Shown here piece after piece: positions 24,774 through 33,542 of a DNA stretch of 64,000 nucleotides; positions within the stretch are counted from its first letter, which is position 1, and each line of letters starts with the position of its first letter. The position numbers were made by a program, and so were the translations under genes. The notes under the pieces are model-generated. The model did no database searches and had not been told where the DNA came from. It saw only the letters and a program-made list of their open reading frames with translations. Source of the DNA: Brucella thiophenivorans (GTDB lineage Bacteria; Pseudomonadota; Alphaproteobacteria; Rhizobiales; Rhizobiaceae); the NCBI RefSeq assembly GCF_002252445.1, contig NZ_NNRJ01000010.1, positions 62,001 through 126,000 of the forward strand, read 5' to 3'.

Positions 24774-25955
24774 ATGACCTTACGCAAACGACTCGTTATT
24801 CAATTCACAGGCTACGAAGGCCTACATCCCAAAGCCGTGCGCATACGTCATGCAATGGTATTGAAAGATTTTGACCGGTTATGGAAAGCCAAGACGAAGC
24901 TTTCACCCATGACCGACGAGCCGGATGATTGCGGAACGTTGACTGCCACCACCAAAGGCAATGGCTGGGAAACAGAAACGGAGTTCTGTCAGTTCGGCAC
25001 TGCGGATATTTTCGATGATTATGCAGCACGCTCCACGCCAAAGCGCATGTTGACAGGCTTTTACGCCTTCATGAACATCCTCTTTACCGGAACGCTCTGG
25101 CGCTATCTCACCACAAGCTGGCGCTTTGTCATCTTCTTCATGTGGCCATTTCTGCTGTCGATTGCTCTGATTGCCATTGCAAGCCTCATTACCTATGCGC
25201 CGGTGCTTATAGGCTTCCCGCTCTGGAACCTCCTATGGTCTGTGCCAGTGGCAGCGATTGCTGCGACTTTGATGGTCCGCTGGCCGGGTGATCGCTTTTT
25301 CATGTCTTATCTGCTCGACGACTGGTCGGCAGCCTATGACCGCACTCATGATCGCAACAAAAAGCTCATTGAGCGACGCAAGGCTTTTGCAGAGGCGCTG
25401 AAAAAGAAAATCGCGGAAAGCAACGCCGACGAAGTCATCATCGTTGCGCACAGCCTCGGCACGGTTCCGGCAGTGGAAGCGCTTGCAGATGTTCAGCGTG
25501 AGCGCCCCGACCTTCTGCGCAAACAACCTGTCTCACTGCTTGCAATCGGCTCGTGCCTGCTGATGATCGCACTTCATCCCAAAGCGCGTACTTTGCGTGA
25601 AGATATGCGCGTTGTGATGGAAGTCAGCCCGGTTCTCTGGTCAGAATTTCAGGTACTCACCGACATCATCCATTTCTATGGCTCTGATCCGGCCAAGACA
25701 CTCAAGATCAAGACCGAGAAACCTCCGCTGATTCACCGCATCCGCTTCAAGAATGTGCACAGTGAGAATCGCTACAAGCGCTCAAAAGGCAACTTCTTCC
25801 TCATGCATCTGCTCTATATGCGTGGCGCCGAAAAGAAAAATTTCTATGATTTCGGCATGTTTTTGCACGGTCCGTTTTTCTTCAGCGAGCTGATGACAGC
25901 GCACAAAGACAAAGCCGCCCCTCTCGATGAAGAAGGACGGCTTATTACTCTGTAA
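24774..25955 (+). CDS. Membrane-associated alpha/beta-hydrolase-like protein, function unknown
   Basis: A 393-residue protein with an N-terminal soluble part, two or three hydrophobic segments at about residues 95-175 (FVIFFMWPFLLSIALIAIAS and following), and a C-terminal domain with EVIIVAHSLGTVPAVEALAD, a lipase-type nucleophile elbow (G-type AHSLG, the first Gly replaced by Ala). This suggests a serine hydrolase facing the cytosol or associated with the membrane. A clear catalytic His is not obvious; H317 region (NVHSENRYKRS) is a candidate. I recognise no named family. It converges with the MaoC gene, 12 bases between stops. Confidence 0.75.
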   Translation: MTLRKRLVIQFTGYEGLHPKAVRIRHAMVLKDFDRLWKAKTKLSPMTDEPDDCGTLTATTKGNGWETETEFCQFGTADIFDDYAARSTPKRMLTGFYAFMNILFTGTLWRYLTTSWRFVIFFMWPFLLSIALIAIASLITYAPVLIGFPLWNLLWSVPVAAIAATLMVRWPGDRFFMSYLLDDWSAAYDRTHDRNKKLIERRKAFAEALKKKIAESNADEVIIVAHSLGTVPAVEALADVQRERPDLLRKQPVSLLAIGSCLLMIALHPKARTLREDMRVVMEVSPVLWSEFQVLTDIIHFYGSDPAKTLKIKTEKPPLIHRIRFKNVHSENRYKRSKGNFFLMHLLYMRGAEKKNFYDFGMFLHGPFFFSELMTAHKDKAAPLDEEGRLITL

Positions 25956-25967
25956 TCAGAGATACTG

Positions 25968-26444
25968 TTAATCGCGTGGCAGCTCAACAACTGAGATGGT
26001 GATCCATGTCGCGGTTAGCGCTGGCTTCATCATGTTTTCGACTTCCAGCGTAACCTCGTAATGGTTGACCACACGACCTGATGGACGAATATCAGCACTC
26101 GAGAGCTTGAACCGCGCACGCACGCGCGCTCCGGTTTTTACCGGCGACATGAAGCGTACTTTGTCAAAGCCATAATTGATGCCCATCGTTGCCCCTTCGA
26201 GCATCGGCAATGCTTCAAATGCCAATGTTGAAAGCAACGACAAAGTCAGAAAACCGTGCGCAATCGTCCCGCCAAATGGCGTTTCCTTGGCCGCGCGTTC
26301 TGGATCAACATGGATGAACTGGTGGTCATCCGTTGCATCGGCAAATTGATCGATCATTGACTGCGTGACTTCACGCCATTCGGAACATCCAACTTCCGTG
26401 CCGATTGCTTCGCGCAACTGGTCGAGCGTAATTGCGTCTTTCAT
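25968..26444 (-). CDS. MaoC family (R)-specific enoyl-CoA hydratase-like protein
   Basis: The 158-residue single hot-dog domain has the hydratase motif: catalytic Asp and His in FADATDDHQFIHVDPERA and the downstream FGGTIAHGFLTLSLLS. Such proteins (PhaJ/NodN-like) hydrate trans-2-enoyl-CoA to the (R)-3-hydroxy form. The catalytic pair is intact. It stands alone between the membrane hydrolase and a HAD gene on the same strand 69 bases upstream. Confidence 0.88.
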   Translation of the reverse strand: MKDAITLDQLREAIGTEVGCSEWREVTQSMIDQFADATDDHQFIHVDPERAAKETPFGGTIAHGFLTLSLLSTLAFEALPMLEGATMGINYGFDKVRFMSPVKTGARVRARFKLSSADIRPSGRVVNHYEVTLEVENMMKPALTATWITISVVELPRD

Positions 26445-26513
26445 TCCATGAAACTTTCTGCTGAACCGATACTCTCTTGTTATCCATTAATCACAAGACA
26501 GCAAGACTAGTGA

Positions 26514-27185
26514 TCAGGCTGCTACCAGTATTTCACGGGCAATATCATCCCAGTGGGAGAAAACGCGCTCCGCACCCTTGGATGACAGGCGTTCTGTGTG
26601 ACCTTCATAGGTATGTCCGCCGCCCGTATAGCCAAAAGCCGTCATACCAGCCGCAACCGCGCCTTCGACGCCAAAGGGCGAATCTTCAATCACAACGCAA
26701 CGCTTGGGATCGACACCCATCTTATCGGCAGCAAAGAGGAACAGATCAGGCGCAGGCTTGCCACGCTTGACCATGCTCGATGAATAAACCGCATCGCCAA
26801 AATATTGCTCAATCCCTGTCTTTTTCAAGCTGAATGCGATGCGCTCAGGCTGCGATGACGATGCAACGCAGCGCTTATAGGTCAGAACTTTTAGAAAATC
26901 GGCAATGCCCACGGCAGGCTGCAAATGCTCTGCAAACAACACTTTCGTCTCAGGCCAGAACTGGCTTAAAGCTTCATCAGGCAAACGATGGCCGGTCAGA
27001 TCAACAATCATCTCAAGAATATCTGCCTGCTTCATGCCAATGCCCTTGGCAACCGTTCCTTCCGGCAGCATCATACCGTGATTGGCATAAACCTGTTCGA
27101 ACGCACGGCAGGATAGCGGTTCGCTATCGACGAGAACACCGTCGCAATCGAAAATGATGAGGTCGAAGAGTGATGCGTTGCTCAT
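26514..27185 (-). CDS. HAD superfamily phosphatase
   Basis: The 223-residue enzyme has HAD motif I FDCDGVLVDSEPLS (nucleophile and acid-base Asp), motif II in VASSSQPERI, motif III Lys in KRGKPAPDLFLFAAD and motif IV CVVIEDSPFGVEGAVAAG. The C1 helical cap between motifs I and II puts it with beta-phosphoglucomutase/GS1-like phosphatases such as YniC and YqaB, which act on sugar phosphates. Substrate cannot be assigned. It is divergent from the COG4091-like gene. Confidence 0.88.
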   Translation of the reverse strand: MSNASLFDLIIFDCDGVLVDSEPLSCRAFEQVYANHGMMLPEGTVAKGIGMKQADILEMIVDLTGHRLPDEALSQFWPETKVLFAEHLQPAVGIADFLKVLTYKRCVASSSQPERIAFSLKKTGIEQYFGDAVYSSSMVKRGKPAPDLFLFAADKMGVDPKRCVVIEDSPFGVEGAVAAGMTAFGYTGGGHTYEGHTERLSSKGAERVFSHWDDIAREILVAA

Positions 27186-27317
27186 AAAGACTCCGGTAGA
27201 ATGCGTATTTTGTCGCGTCGATTTGAGATGCGAACGTGTCAGCGTTCATATAGAGACTGTTGAACGATTTCGCATCTATAACAAGTGAAGCGTGACAAAA
27301 TTATCGCGGAGACTCTC

Positions 27318-28634
27318 ATGACGACGAATGTGGCACTGGTTGGACTGGCGCGGGACTTGCAAACACGCGCCGAAACAGGAAAACCAATCCGCATCGGCCT
27401 CATCGGCGCGGGCGAAATGGGAACGGATATTGTCACACAAGTGGCGCGCATGCCGGGCATCGAAGTCGGCGCACTGTCCGCTCGCCGTTTGCCAAACACA
27501 TTCAAGGCCGTGCGCACCGCTTATGGCAGCGAAGAAAACGCGCGCGAAGCGACGACCGAAAGCACCATGACCAGCGCTATTGAAAGCGGCAAGATTGCAG
27601 TAACCGGTGACAATGGCTTGATCCTCTCCAATCCGCTGATTGATGTGATTATCGATGCGACCGGCATTCCCGAAGTCGGCGCTGAAACCGGTATCAAGGC
27701 GATTGAAAACGGCAAGCATCTTGTGATGATGAATGTCGAGGCTGATGTGACCATCGGCCCCTACCTAAAAGCGCAGGCCGATAAGCAGGGCGTTATATAT
27801 TCGCTGGGCGCTGGCGACGAACCTTCATCCTGCATGGAACTGATCGAATTCGTCTCGGCACTTGGGTATGAAGTCGTCTCGGCTGGCAAGGGCAAGAACA
27901 ACCCGCTTAATTTCGATGCAATTCCCGATGATTATCACGAAGAAGCCGACCGTCGGAATATGAATGTCCGCCTGTTGGTGGAATTTGTCGATGGCTCGAA
28001 AACCATGGTCGAAATGGCTGCAATCGCCAATGCAACGGGCCTCGTTCCGGATATTGCAGGCATGCATGGACCGCGTGCCAGCGTTGATCAGCTAAGCCAA
28101 ACCCTCATCCCGCAGGCTGATGGCGGCGTTCTCAGCAAGAGCGGCGTTGTGGATTATTCCATCGGCAAAGGCGTGTCGCCGGGCGTGTTCGTTGTGGCCA
28201 AGATGGACCACCCTCGCCTGAATGAACGGCTAGAAGACCTGAAAATCGGCAAAGGCCCCTACTTCACCTTCCACCGCCCTTATCACCTTACGTCGCTTGA
28301 AGTGCCACTGACAGTCGCGCGTGCTGTCCTGTATGGTAAATCGGATATGGTGCCGCTGCCAAAGCCCGTGGCGGAAGTCTGCGCCGTTGCGAAAAAGGAC
28401 ATGCAGCCGGGCGATCATCTCGATGCCATCGGTCAATATTGCTATCGTTCATGGATCATGACGACGCCGGAAGCACGCAGTGCCAAGGCCATTCCTTGCG
28501 GCTTGCTGCAAAACGGCACCGTCACTGCACCAATCAAAAAGGGTGAACTCATCACCTATGCCAACGCAGCACCACAGCCCGGCTCAAAGATTGCCGAACT
28601 GCGTGCGTTGCAGGACAAGATGATCTACGGTTGA
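27318..28634 (+). CDS. NAD-binding oxidoreductase with SAF domain, COG4091-like (homoserine dehydrogenase-related)
   Basis: A 438-residue protein: N-terminal Rossmann domain with IGLIGAGEMGTDIVTQVARM (homoserine-dehydrogenase NAD-binding type), a middle catalytic-type domain with GAGDEPSSCMELIEFV and GKGKNNPLNFDA, and a C-terminal SAF-like domain starting about PKPVAEVCAVAKKDMQPGD. The family was annotated as predicted homoserine dehydrogenase, but SAF-domain members are thought to act on other hydroxy acids or sugars. The start at 27318 has GCGGAG at the right distance; an earlier frame start at 27285 is weaker. Single gene closed by a bidirectional terminator. Confidence 0.82.
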   Translation: MTTNVALVGLARDLQTRAETGKPIRIGLIGAGEMGTDIVTQVARMPGIEVGALSARRLPNTFKAVRTAYGSEENAREATTESTMTSAIESGKIAVTGDNGLILSNPLIDVIIDATGIPEVGAETGIKAIENGKHLVMMNVEADVTIGPYLKAQADKQGVIYSLGAGDEPSSCMELIEFVSALGYEVVSAGKGKNNPLNFDAIPDDYHEEADRRNMNVRLLVEFVDGSKTMVEMAAIANATGLVPDIAGMHGPRASVDQLSQTLIPQADGGVLSKSGVVDYSIGKGVSPGVFVVAKMDHPRLNERLEDLKIGKGPYFTFHRPYHLTSLEVPLTVARAVLYGKSDMVPLPKPVAEVCAVAKKDMQPGDHLDAIGQYCYRSWIMTTPEARSAKAIPCGLLQNGTVTAPIKKGELITYANAAPQPGSKIAELRALQDKMIYG

Positions 28635-28651
28635 TCGAAAATTGCCAGCAC

Positions 28652-28688
28652 AAACAAAAACGGCGGCTCGAAGCCGCCGTTTTTGTTT
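28652..28688. terminator. Bidirectional terminator after the COG4091-like gene
   Basis: A perfect 17-bp inverted repeat (28652-28668 and 28672-28688), CGGCGGCT core flanked by A and T tracts, CGA loop. It works in both directions between convergent genes. Confidence 0.92.
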
Positions 28689-28704
28689 CTTGCCAGAACA
28701 CCCC

Positions 28705-28844
28705 GGCCTTATGAGATTCGGGTAAATGACGTGCCGAAAATGGTGAGGTTCGAGAACCGGAGCGGAGTGAACTTAAAGTACATGAGCACCGGAAGCGCAG
28801 AACCACGCCATTTGCAGGCCGTCAGAACCCGAATATCGAAGGCC
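28705..28844. repeat. 140-bp imperfect palindrome (Rhizobiales/Brucella-type intergenic repeat)
   Basis: The ends GGCCTT and AAGGCC pair, then ATTCGGGT with ACCCGAAT, GACG-GCC-AAAATGG-type arms (28728-28742 with 28808-28823), ATGGTGAGGTTC against GAACCACGCCAT, and CCGG near the centre at about 28775. The pairing continues with interruptions over nearly the full length, so a single strand would fold into one long hairpin. It fills the space between the terminator and the pntB stop. Its size and symmetry recall the palindromic elements described in Brucella, but I cannot confirm the identity. Confidence 0.75.
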
Positions 28845-30244
28845 TAATGGTCAAGCGCTTTCACTATACTCTCAACCATCTTTTTCGCATCTGCAAACAG
28901 CATCATCGTATTGTCGCGGAAGAACAACTCGTTCTCGACGCCTGCATAGCCTGAACCCATGCCGCGCTTGATGAACAGCACCGTACCAGCCTTATCGACA
29001 TCTAGGATCGGCATACCGAAAATCGGTGATTGCGGATCGGTCTTTGCAGCCGGATTGGTCACGTCATTGGCACCGATCACGAAGGCAACGTCAGCGGTTG
29101 CAAATTCGGAATTGATATCTTCAAGCTCAAAAACTTCATCATAAGGCACGTTGGCTTCTGCCAGCAGCACGTTCATATGACCCGGCATACGACCGGCAAC
29201 CGGGTGGATTGCGTATTTCACTTCCACGCCTTCTGCCTTGAGTTTATCGGCCATTTCACGCAACGCATGCTGTGCCTGTGCCACCGCCATGCCGTAGCCC
29301 GGCACGATGATGACCTTGGATGCATTTTTCATGATGAAGGCGGCATCGTCAGCCGAACCCTGTTTGACCGGACGCTGTTCTACTTCGCCGCCGCCCGCAG
29401 CTGCCACATCACCGCCGAAGCCACCCAGAATAACCGAGATGAATGAGCGGTTCATGCCTTTACACATGATGTAGGACAGGATCGCACCGGATGAGCCAAC
29501 CAGCGCCCCGGTAATAATCAGCGCGAGATTGCCAAGCGTGAAGCCAATGCCTGCCGCAGCCCACCCCGAATAGGAATTGAGCATGGAAACGACAACCGGC
29601 ATATCCGCGCCGCCAATCGGGATGATAATCAGCACGCCAAAAATCAACGCGAGGATCACGATCAGCCAGAACACGAAATGGCTTTCGGCGTTGGTCAGAA
29701 CAGCAATCAGGATCACGATTGCAGCAGCAAGGGCCGCATTGATGACATGGCGACCCGGCAACATGATTGGCCTGCCCGACATGCGACCATCAAGTTTCAA
29801 AAACGCAATGATCGATCCGGTAAAGGTGATGGCACCGATCGCAACACCCAGCGACATTTCGATCAGCGCCTGACCATGGATTTGACCGACTTCACCAATG
29901 CCAAATGAATGCGGTGAATAAAGGGCTGCCGCAGCCACCAGAACAGCCGCAAGACCGATCAACGAGTGAAAGGCAGCAACGAGCTGTGGCATTGCCGTCA
30001 TCGCGATGCGACGCGCAATGACCGCACCAATACCGCCACCAATTGCGATGCCGACAAGGATCAAAACCAGACCGCCAAAGCTTGGGCGGGCCAGCAACAG
30101 CGTCGTGACAATGGCGATACCCATGCCAACCATGCCGAATGTATTGCCCTGACGGCTGGTTGTCGGATGCGACAGACCACGCAAAGCCAGAATGAACAAC
30201 ACACCGGAAACGAGATAAAGAAAGGCTGCAATATTAATGCTCAT
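28844..30244 (-). CDS. pntB: NAD(P) transhydrogenase subunit beta
   Basis: The 466-residue protein has the eight- or nine-span membrane domain II (residues 1-260) and the soluble NADP(H)-binding domain III (about 290-466) with VPGYGMAVAQAQHALREMAD, HPVAGRMPGHMNVLLAEANV and the end ADAKKMVESIVKAL. It couples hydride transfer from NADH to NADP+ to proton entry across the inner membrane. It is the last gene of pntAA-pntAB-pntB; pntAB ends 12 bases upstream. The stop lies at the edge of the long palindrome. Confidence 0.95.
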   Translation of the reverse strand: MSINIAAFLYLVSGVLFILALRGLSHPTTSRQGNTFGMVGMGIAIVTTLLLARPSFGGLVLILVGIAIGGGIGAVIARRIAMTAMPQLVAAFHSLIGLAAVLVAAAALYSPHSFGIGEVGQIHGQALIEMSLGVAIGAITFTGSIIAFLKLDGRMSGRPIMLPGRHVINAALAAAIVILIAVLTNAESHFVFWLIVILALIFGVLIIIPIGGADMPVVVSMLNSYSGWAAAGIGFTLGNLALIITGALVGSSGAILSYIMCKGMNRSFISVILGGFGGDVAAAGGGEVEQRPVKQGSADDAAFIMKNASKVIIVPGYGMAVAQAQHALREMADKLKAEGVEVKYAIHPVAGRMPGHMNVLLAEANVPYDEVFELEDINSEFATADVAFVIGANDVTNPAAKTDPQSPIFGMPILDVDKAGTVLFIKRGMGSGYAGVENELFFRDNTMMLFADAKKMVESIVKALDH

Positions 30245-30256
30245 GGTGGTTCAGCC

Positions 30257-30676
30257 TCACTTTTCTTTTTTCTTATACATGGCAAGCATGCGCTGGGTGA
30301 CGAGGAAGCCACCAAAAATATTCACACTTGCAAGGATCAGCGCAATAAAGCCAAAGCCGGTCGCCCAGCCGCTCAATGAGAGGCCAACCGCCAGAAGCGC
30401 GCCAACGACAATCACCGAAGAAATCGCATTGGTAACGGCCATCAGCGGCGTATGAAGCGCAGGCGTTACCTGCCAGACGACATAATATCCGACAAAAATC
30501 GACAGGACGAAAATCGCAAGGCGGAAGACGAAGGGATCCACCACGCCGCCACTTGCTGCATGTGCTGCAGCAGCCGCAGCATCGCCATAACCGCCAGCGT
30601 TTTCTGCAGCCTGTCTTACGGCATCTGCCGCCTGATTGAGGCTCTCAAGAGCTTTTTCAAGTGCTGTATCGGACAT
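30257..30676 (-). CDS. pntAB: NAD(P) transhydrogenase subunit alpha part 2 (PntAB)
   Basis: The 139-residue protein carries the membrane segments that are fused to the C-terminus of PntA in E. coli: [40 protein letters not shown] and two further helices ending [16 protein letters not shown]. An Ala-rich N-terminal stretch ([20 protein letters not shown]) precedes them. The split of alpha into two genes is normal in Rhizobiales and Rhodospirillum. The start overlaps the pntAA stop by one base, with GGAGAGG upstream. Confidence 0.94.
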   Translation of the reverse strand: MSDTALEKALESLNQAADAVRQAAENAGGYGDAAAAAAHAASGGVVDPFVFRLAIFVLSIFVGYYVVWQVTPALHTPLMAVTNAISSVIVVGALLAVGLSLSGWATGFGFIALILASVNIFGGFLVTQRMLAMYKKKEK

Positions 30677-31944
30677 TATGCCTCTCCTCCATCAGCGGAA
30701 GTTTTTGCAGCTTTTGCCGGTGTTTTTCTGGCTGTTTTAGCGGCAGGCGCCTTTGGTTTTGGCGCAGCTTTTGGCTTTGCAACTTTCTCGACTACGATCA
30801 CACGCTCAGCATCAGCCTTGGCAAAAGCCGGATGCACGACCTGGCCGCCGTGCGTCAACAGGGTTGCTTTGACGAGCTCTTCTTCTGGATCAAGCTTGAG
30901 AAGCTTGACTTCCTTATCGACCAGCGTTTCAAGAAAAGCATAAAGGTTGCGCGCATAAAGCTGCGACGCAGTTGCGGCGATACGTCCGGGCACATTAAGA
31001 TGCCCGACGATCTTCACGCCATTAACTTCGGCAATTTGTCCGGCAATAGCACCTTCGACATTGCCGCCACGTTCAACCGCCAGATCAATCAAAACCGAAC
31101 CTGGACGCATGGCTGCGACCATTTCTTTGGTCACAAGGCGTGGCGCAGGACGACCCGGAATAAGGGCAGTGGTGATGACAATATCCTGCTTGGCAATGTG
31201 GTCAGCAACGAGTGCCGCCTGCTTGGCCTGATATTCCTTTGACATTTCCTTGGCATAACCACCAGAAGTTTCAGCGGCCTTAAACTCTTCATCCTCGACG
31301 GCGACAAACTTCGCACCGAGTGATGCCACCTGCTCTTTGGCAGCCGGGCGAACGTCGGTTGCCGTCACCACAGCCCCCAGACGACGCGCTGTCGCAATCG
31401 CCTGAAGGCCAGCCACACCTGCACCCATGACAAACACACGCGCCGCAGGCACAGTGCCTGCCGCCGTCATCATCATCGGCATGGCCCGATCGTAGGTTTC
31501 AGACGCATCGATCACCGCCTGATAACCGGCAAGATTGGCCTGCGATGAGAGAACATCCATCACCTGCGCGCGGGTAATGCGCGGCATGAATTCCATTGTA
31601 AAAGCGGAGATACCAGCTTTACCCAATGCCGCAACTGCATCTTCATGACCATAAGGATCAAGCATCGCAAACAAAGCTGCGCCCGACCTATATCCTTTAA
31701 GCTCCGCATCGTTTGGACGGCGCACCTTGAGGATGACATCTGCCGTTTTGGAATCTGCCGCAGTTCCAATGCGAGCACCGGCACCCGAAAACTCGGTATC
31801 GATGATACGCGATTTTTCGCCTGCGCCCTTTTCCACCACGACATCAAAGCCAAGGGCGGTGAATTTCTTCACCGTCTCGGCAGATGCCGCAACGCGGGTC
31901 TCGTTGGGATCACTCTCTTTCGGAATGAATATAGTCTGGGCCAA
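30676..31944 (-). CDS. pntAA: NAD(P) transhydrogenase subunit alpha part 1 (PntAA)
   Basis: The 422-residue soluble domain I binds NAD(H). It is related to alanine dehydrogenase: [20 protein letters not shown] at the start, [22 protein letters not shown] for dinucleotide binding, [19 protein letters not shown] and the mobile-loop region. The last ~35 residues are a Lys/Ala/Pro-rich tail ([18 protein letters not shown]), a flexible extension not seen in the short Rhodospirillum protein. The start is TTG at 31944, with AGGGAA about 6 bases upstream. First gene of the pnt operon. Confidence 0.94.
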   Translation of the reverse strand: MAQTIFIPKESDPNETRVAASAETVKKFTALGFDVVVEKGAGEKSRIIDTEFSGAGARIGTAADSKTADVILKVRRPNDAELKGYRSGAALFAMLDPYGHEDAVAALGKAGISAFTMEFMPRITRAQVMDVLSSQANLAGYQAVIDASETYDRAMPMMMTAAGTVPAARVFVMGAGVAGLQAIATARRLGAVVTATDVRPAAKEQVASLGAKFVAVEDEEFKAAETSGGYAKEMSKEYQAKQAALVADHIAKQDIVITTALIPGRPAPRLVTKEMVAAMRPGSVLIDLAVERGGNVEGAIAGQIAEVNGVKIVGHLNVPGRIAATASQLYARNLYAFLETLVDKEVKLLKLDPEEELVKATLLTHGGQVVHPAFAKADAERVIVVEKVAKPKAAPKPKAPAAKTARKTPAKAAKTSADGGEA

Positions 31945-32116
31945 CTGGTTTCCCTTTCGTGGCTTGATCCGGCCAAAGAGCCGGGCAGAATTCAGGGCAT
32001 CCGGGAAGAAGCCCCATCAATATATAAAAAGCAAAGAACATGCACAAAACCCCGGCGAGGCGCAAGCAGCACCCTTACCAAGGCATTCGATCAAATCGCG
32101 ATGGGGGTTTAAATCC

Positions 32117-32338
32117 TTAGAGGATGAACCAGGCAGCAACGCAGATAAGAACAAAGAGAACGGAAGCGGAGAAAGCTCCCCCCGCAAAGAAGCCGAACGC
32201 CATGGAAGCAAGAAGCGCAACGAGAGCTACAGTGCCCCATTTCAACAGGCCCATGAAACCGGCATAAGTTTTCTCATGCTCCGGATAATCCATCTTCGCG
32301 CCGAGTTCAGCCGAGCCTGTAGTATGATGTTCTGCCAT
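32117..32338 (-). CDS. Aa3-type cytochrome c oxidase subunit IV
   Basis: The small protein (73 residues) has YPEHEKTYAGFMGLLKWG followed by a hydrophobic span of two short helices (TVALVALLASMAFGFFAGG, SASVLFVLICVAAWFIL). The HEKTY..F motif and length match the single-domain subunit IV that accompanies aa3 oxidases in alphaproteobacteria. The ATG at 32338 gives the known family start; the longer frame has no support. It lies upstream of pntAA on the same strand with a 172-base gap, as in other Rhizobiales; a link to the respiratory chain is consistent with the transhydrogenase. Confidence 0.87.
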   Translation of the reverse strand: MAEHHTTGSAELGAKMDYPEHEKTYAGFMGLLKWGTVALVALLASMAFGFFAGGAFSASVLFVLICVAAWFIL

Positions 32339-32579
32339 TTTTGTTCCACCCATTGAGTTATTTTGACTATTCTTAGCCAGAATATCCTCAATCTTCAACG
32401 CGCATGCAACAGTGACCGACATAAGCGTTGTGCTTTCCTGCCCGGCCCATTGTCGCAGTGCCCCTCACACCGCGCAAGGCGGCTCCTGCGCTTACCTAAC
32501 CGCAATTTTCAAAAAGTGCTACATCTAAATATTTAGAGCAACTTTCAAAAAGATTTAAATAATCAAATGCAATGATCGT

Positions 32580-32599
32580 GCGTATAACGTCTTATACGC
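32580..32599. other. Hairpin overlapping the end of the FeeM-like gene
   Basis: GCGTATAA-CGTC-TTATACGC is a perfect 8-bp stem that covers the stop codon of the leftward acyltransferase gene. No U-run follows, so it may protect the mRNA 3' end or act as a weak terminator. A further symmetric 14-mer, TCTAAATATTTAGA, lies at 32524-32537. Confidence 0.4.
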
Positions 32600-33338
32600 C
32601 AAGACCTGTATATTTCGCAGTCGGCATGATGGTCAGTGGGCCGACGCCATTGACCAGATTGCCAAACATGGCGCGCCGCTCATGTGGTTGCGACTTGAAA
32701 AAAGGAAACCGAACAGCAACAGCATCGCGAATATTGCGAACTGGCGCCGCCCCAAGACCAACCTTGATCCCATAACCTTCATGCTCACGGGCTTCCGCCA
32801 TGACGGTTGTGCCAAAAATCCGCTTATAAAACGCCATATGCTCCGGTTTGACCGATGCAAGACATTGATCGGCTTCAAAATATTCCGAAGCCATCGCCGC
32901 AATGCGCAACGTGACATATGGAATAGCCGGATATTCGCTCAGAAGTTCAGGATCAGCAGCAAATCTGGTGGGATCGACAAAGCTCATACCACTGTTGAGA
33001 AGCGGATCGAGAATATCGGGAAAGAGTGCATGACTTGTACCGCGGCGATGGTCCGGCGTGATGTGATGAATACGCAGCGTGCTGACCAGTTGCCCATCAA
33101 TATGGATACCATAGACGAACGCATGGCTGTCACGATCAATATCGTCGACGATGGACGGCACTTCGGCTTCATGCATAACATTTCGAGTACGATAGGAGCG
33201 ATAACGCAGCCGCCCTATTTCTTCGAGATCTTCGGCCTGAACGACCCGGCGATATTCCACTCGATCCAGAAATTGCAATAGCTGCCGTGCAAAATTGGAT
33301 AGCGGCGGTTGCCCGCCAGAGACAGCTTCATTGCTCAT
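32592..33338 (-). CDS. GNAT-fold protein of the N-acyl amino acid synthase (FeeM) type
   Basis: The 248-residue protein has an acyl-homoserine-lactone-synthase-like/GNAT core: EEIGRLRYRSYRTRNVM near residue 40, a central D-rich DIDRDSHAFVYGIHIDGQLVSTLRIHH strand pair (DIDRDSHAFVYG then QLVSTLRIHH), and FVDPTRFAADPELLSEYPAIPYVTLR. These features match FeeM-type synthases that couple acyl-ACP to an amino acid, originally from environmental DNA. Regions needed for AHL synthases are only partly shared and no luxR gene is nearby. It is a single gene. The product, if any, is unknown. Confidence 0.75.
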   Translation of the reverse strand: MSNEAVSGGQPPLSNFARQLLQFLDRVEYRRVVQAEDLEEIGRLRYRSYRTRNVMHEAEVPSIVDDIDRDSHAFVYGIHIDGQLVSTLRIHHITPDHRRGTSHALFPDILDPLLNSGMSFVDPTRFAADPELLSEYPAIPYVTLRIAAMASEYFEADQCLASVKPEHMAFYKRIFGTTVMAEAREHEGYGIKVGLGAAPVRNIRDAVAVRFPFFKSQPHERRAMFGNLVNGVGPLTIMPTAKYTGLGV

Positions 33339-33542
33339 TCAAATCATATCCGCACTCATCAAATCAGCGCGCAGAATAAGGTGCTTTATGAGCGTGTAAA
33401 GGTATAAGTTTGAGTTTTTCTCACAGGCCTGTGACAGAGAAGTCTGCCGCCGCATCGAGTATCATGCTTTGGCGGCTTAATTTTCACAAAGCCCGTTCTG
33501 GAATGGCCCATAAACGACCATTCGAGCAGCTTTATCGATTAT

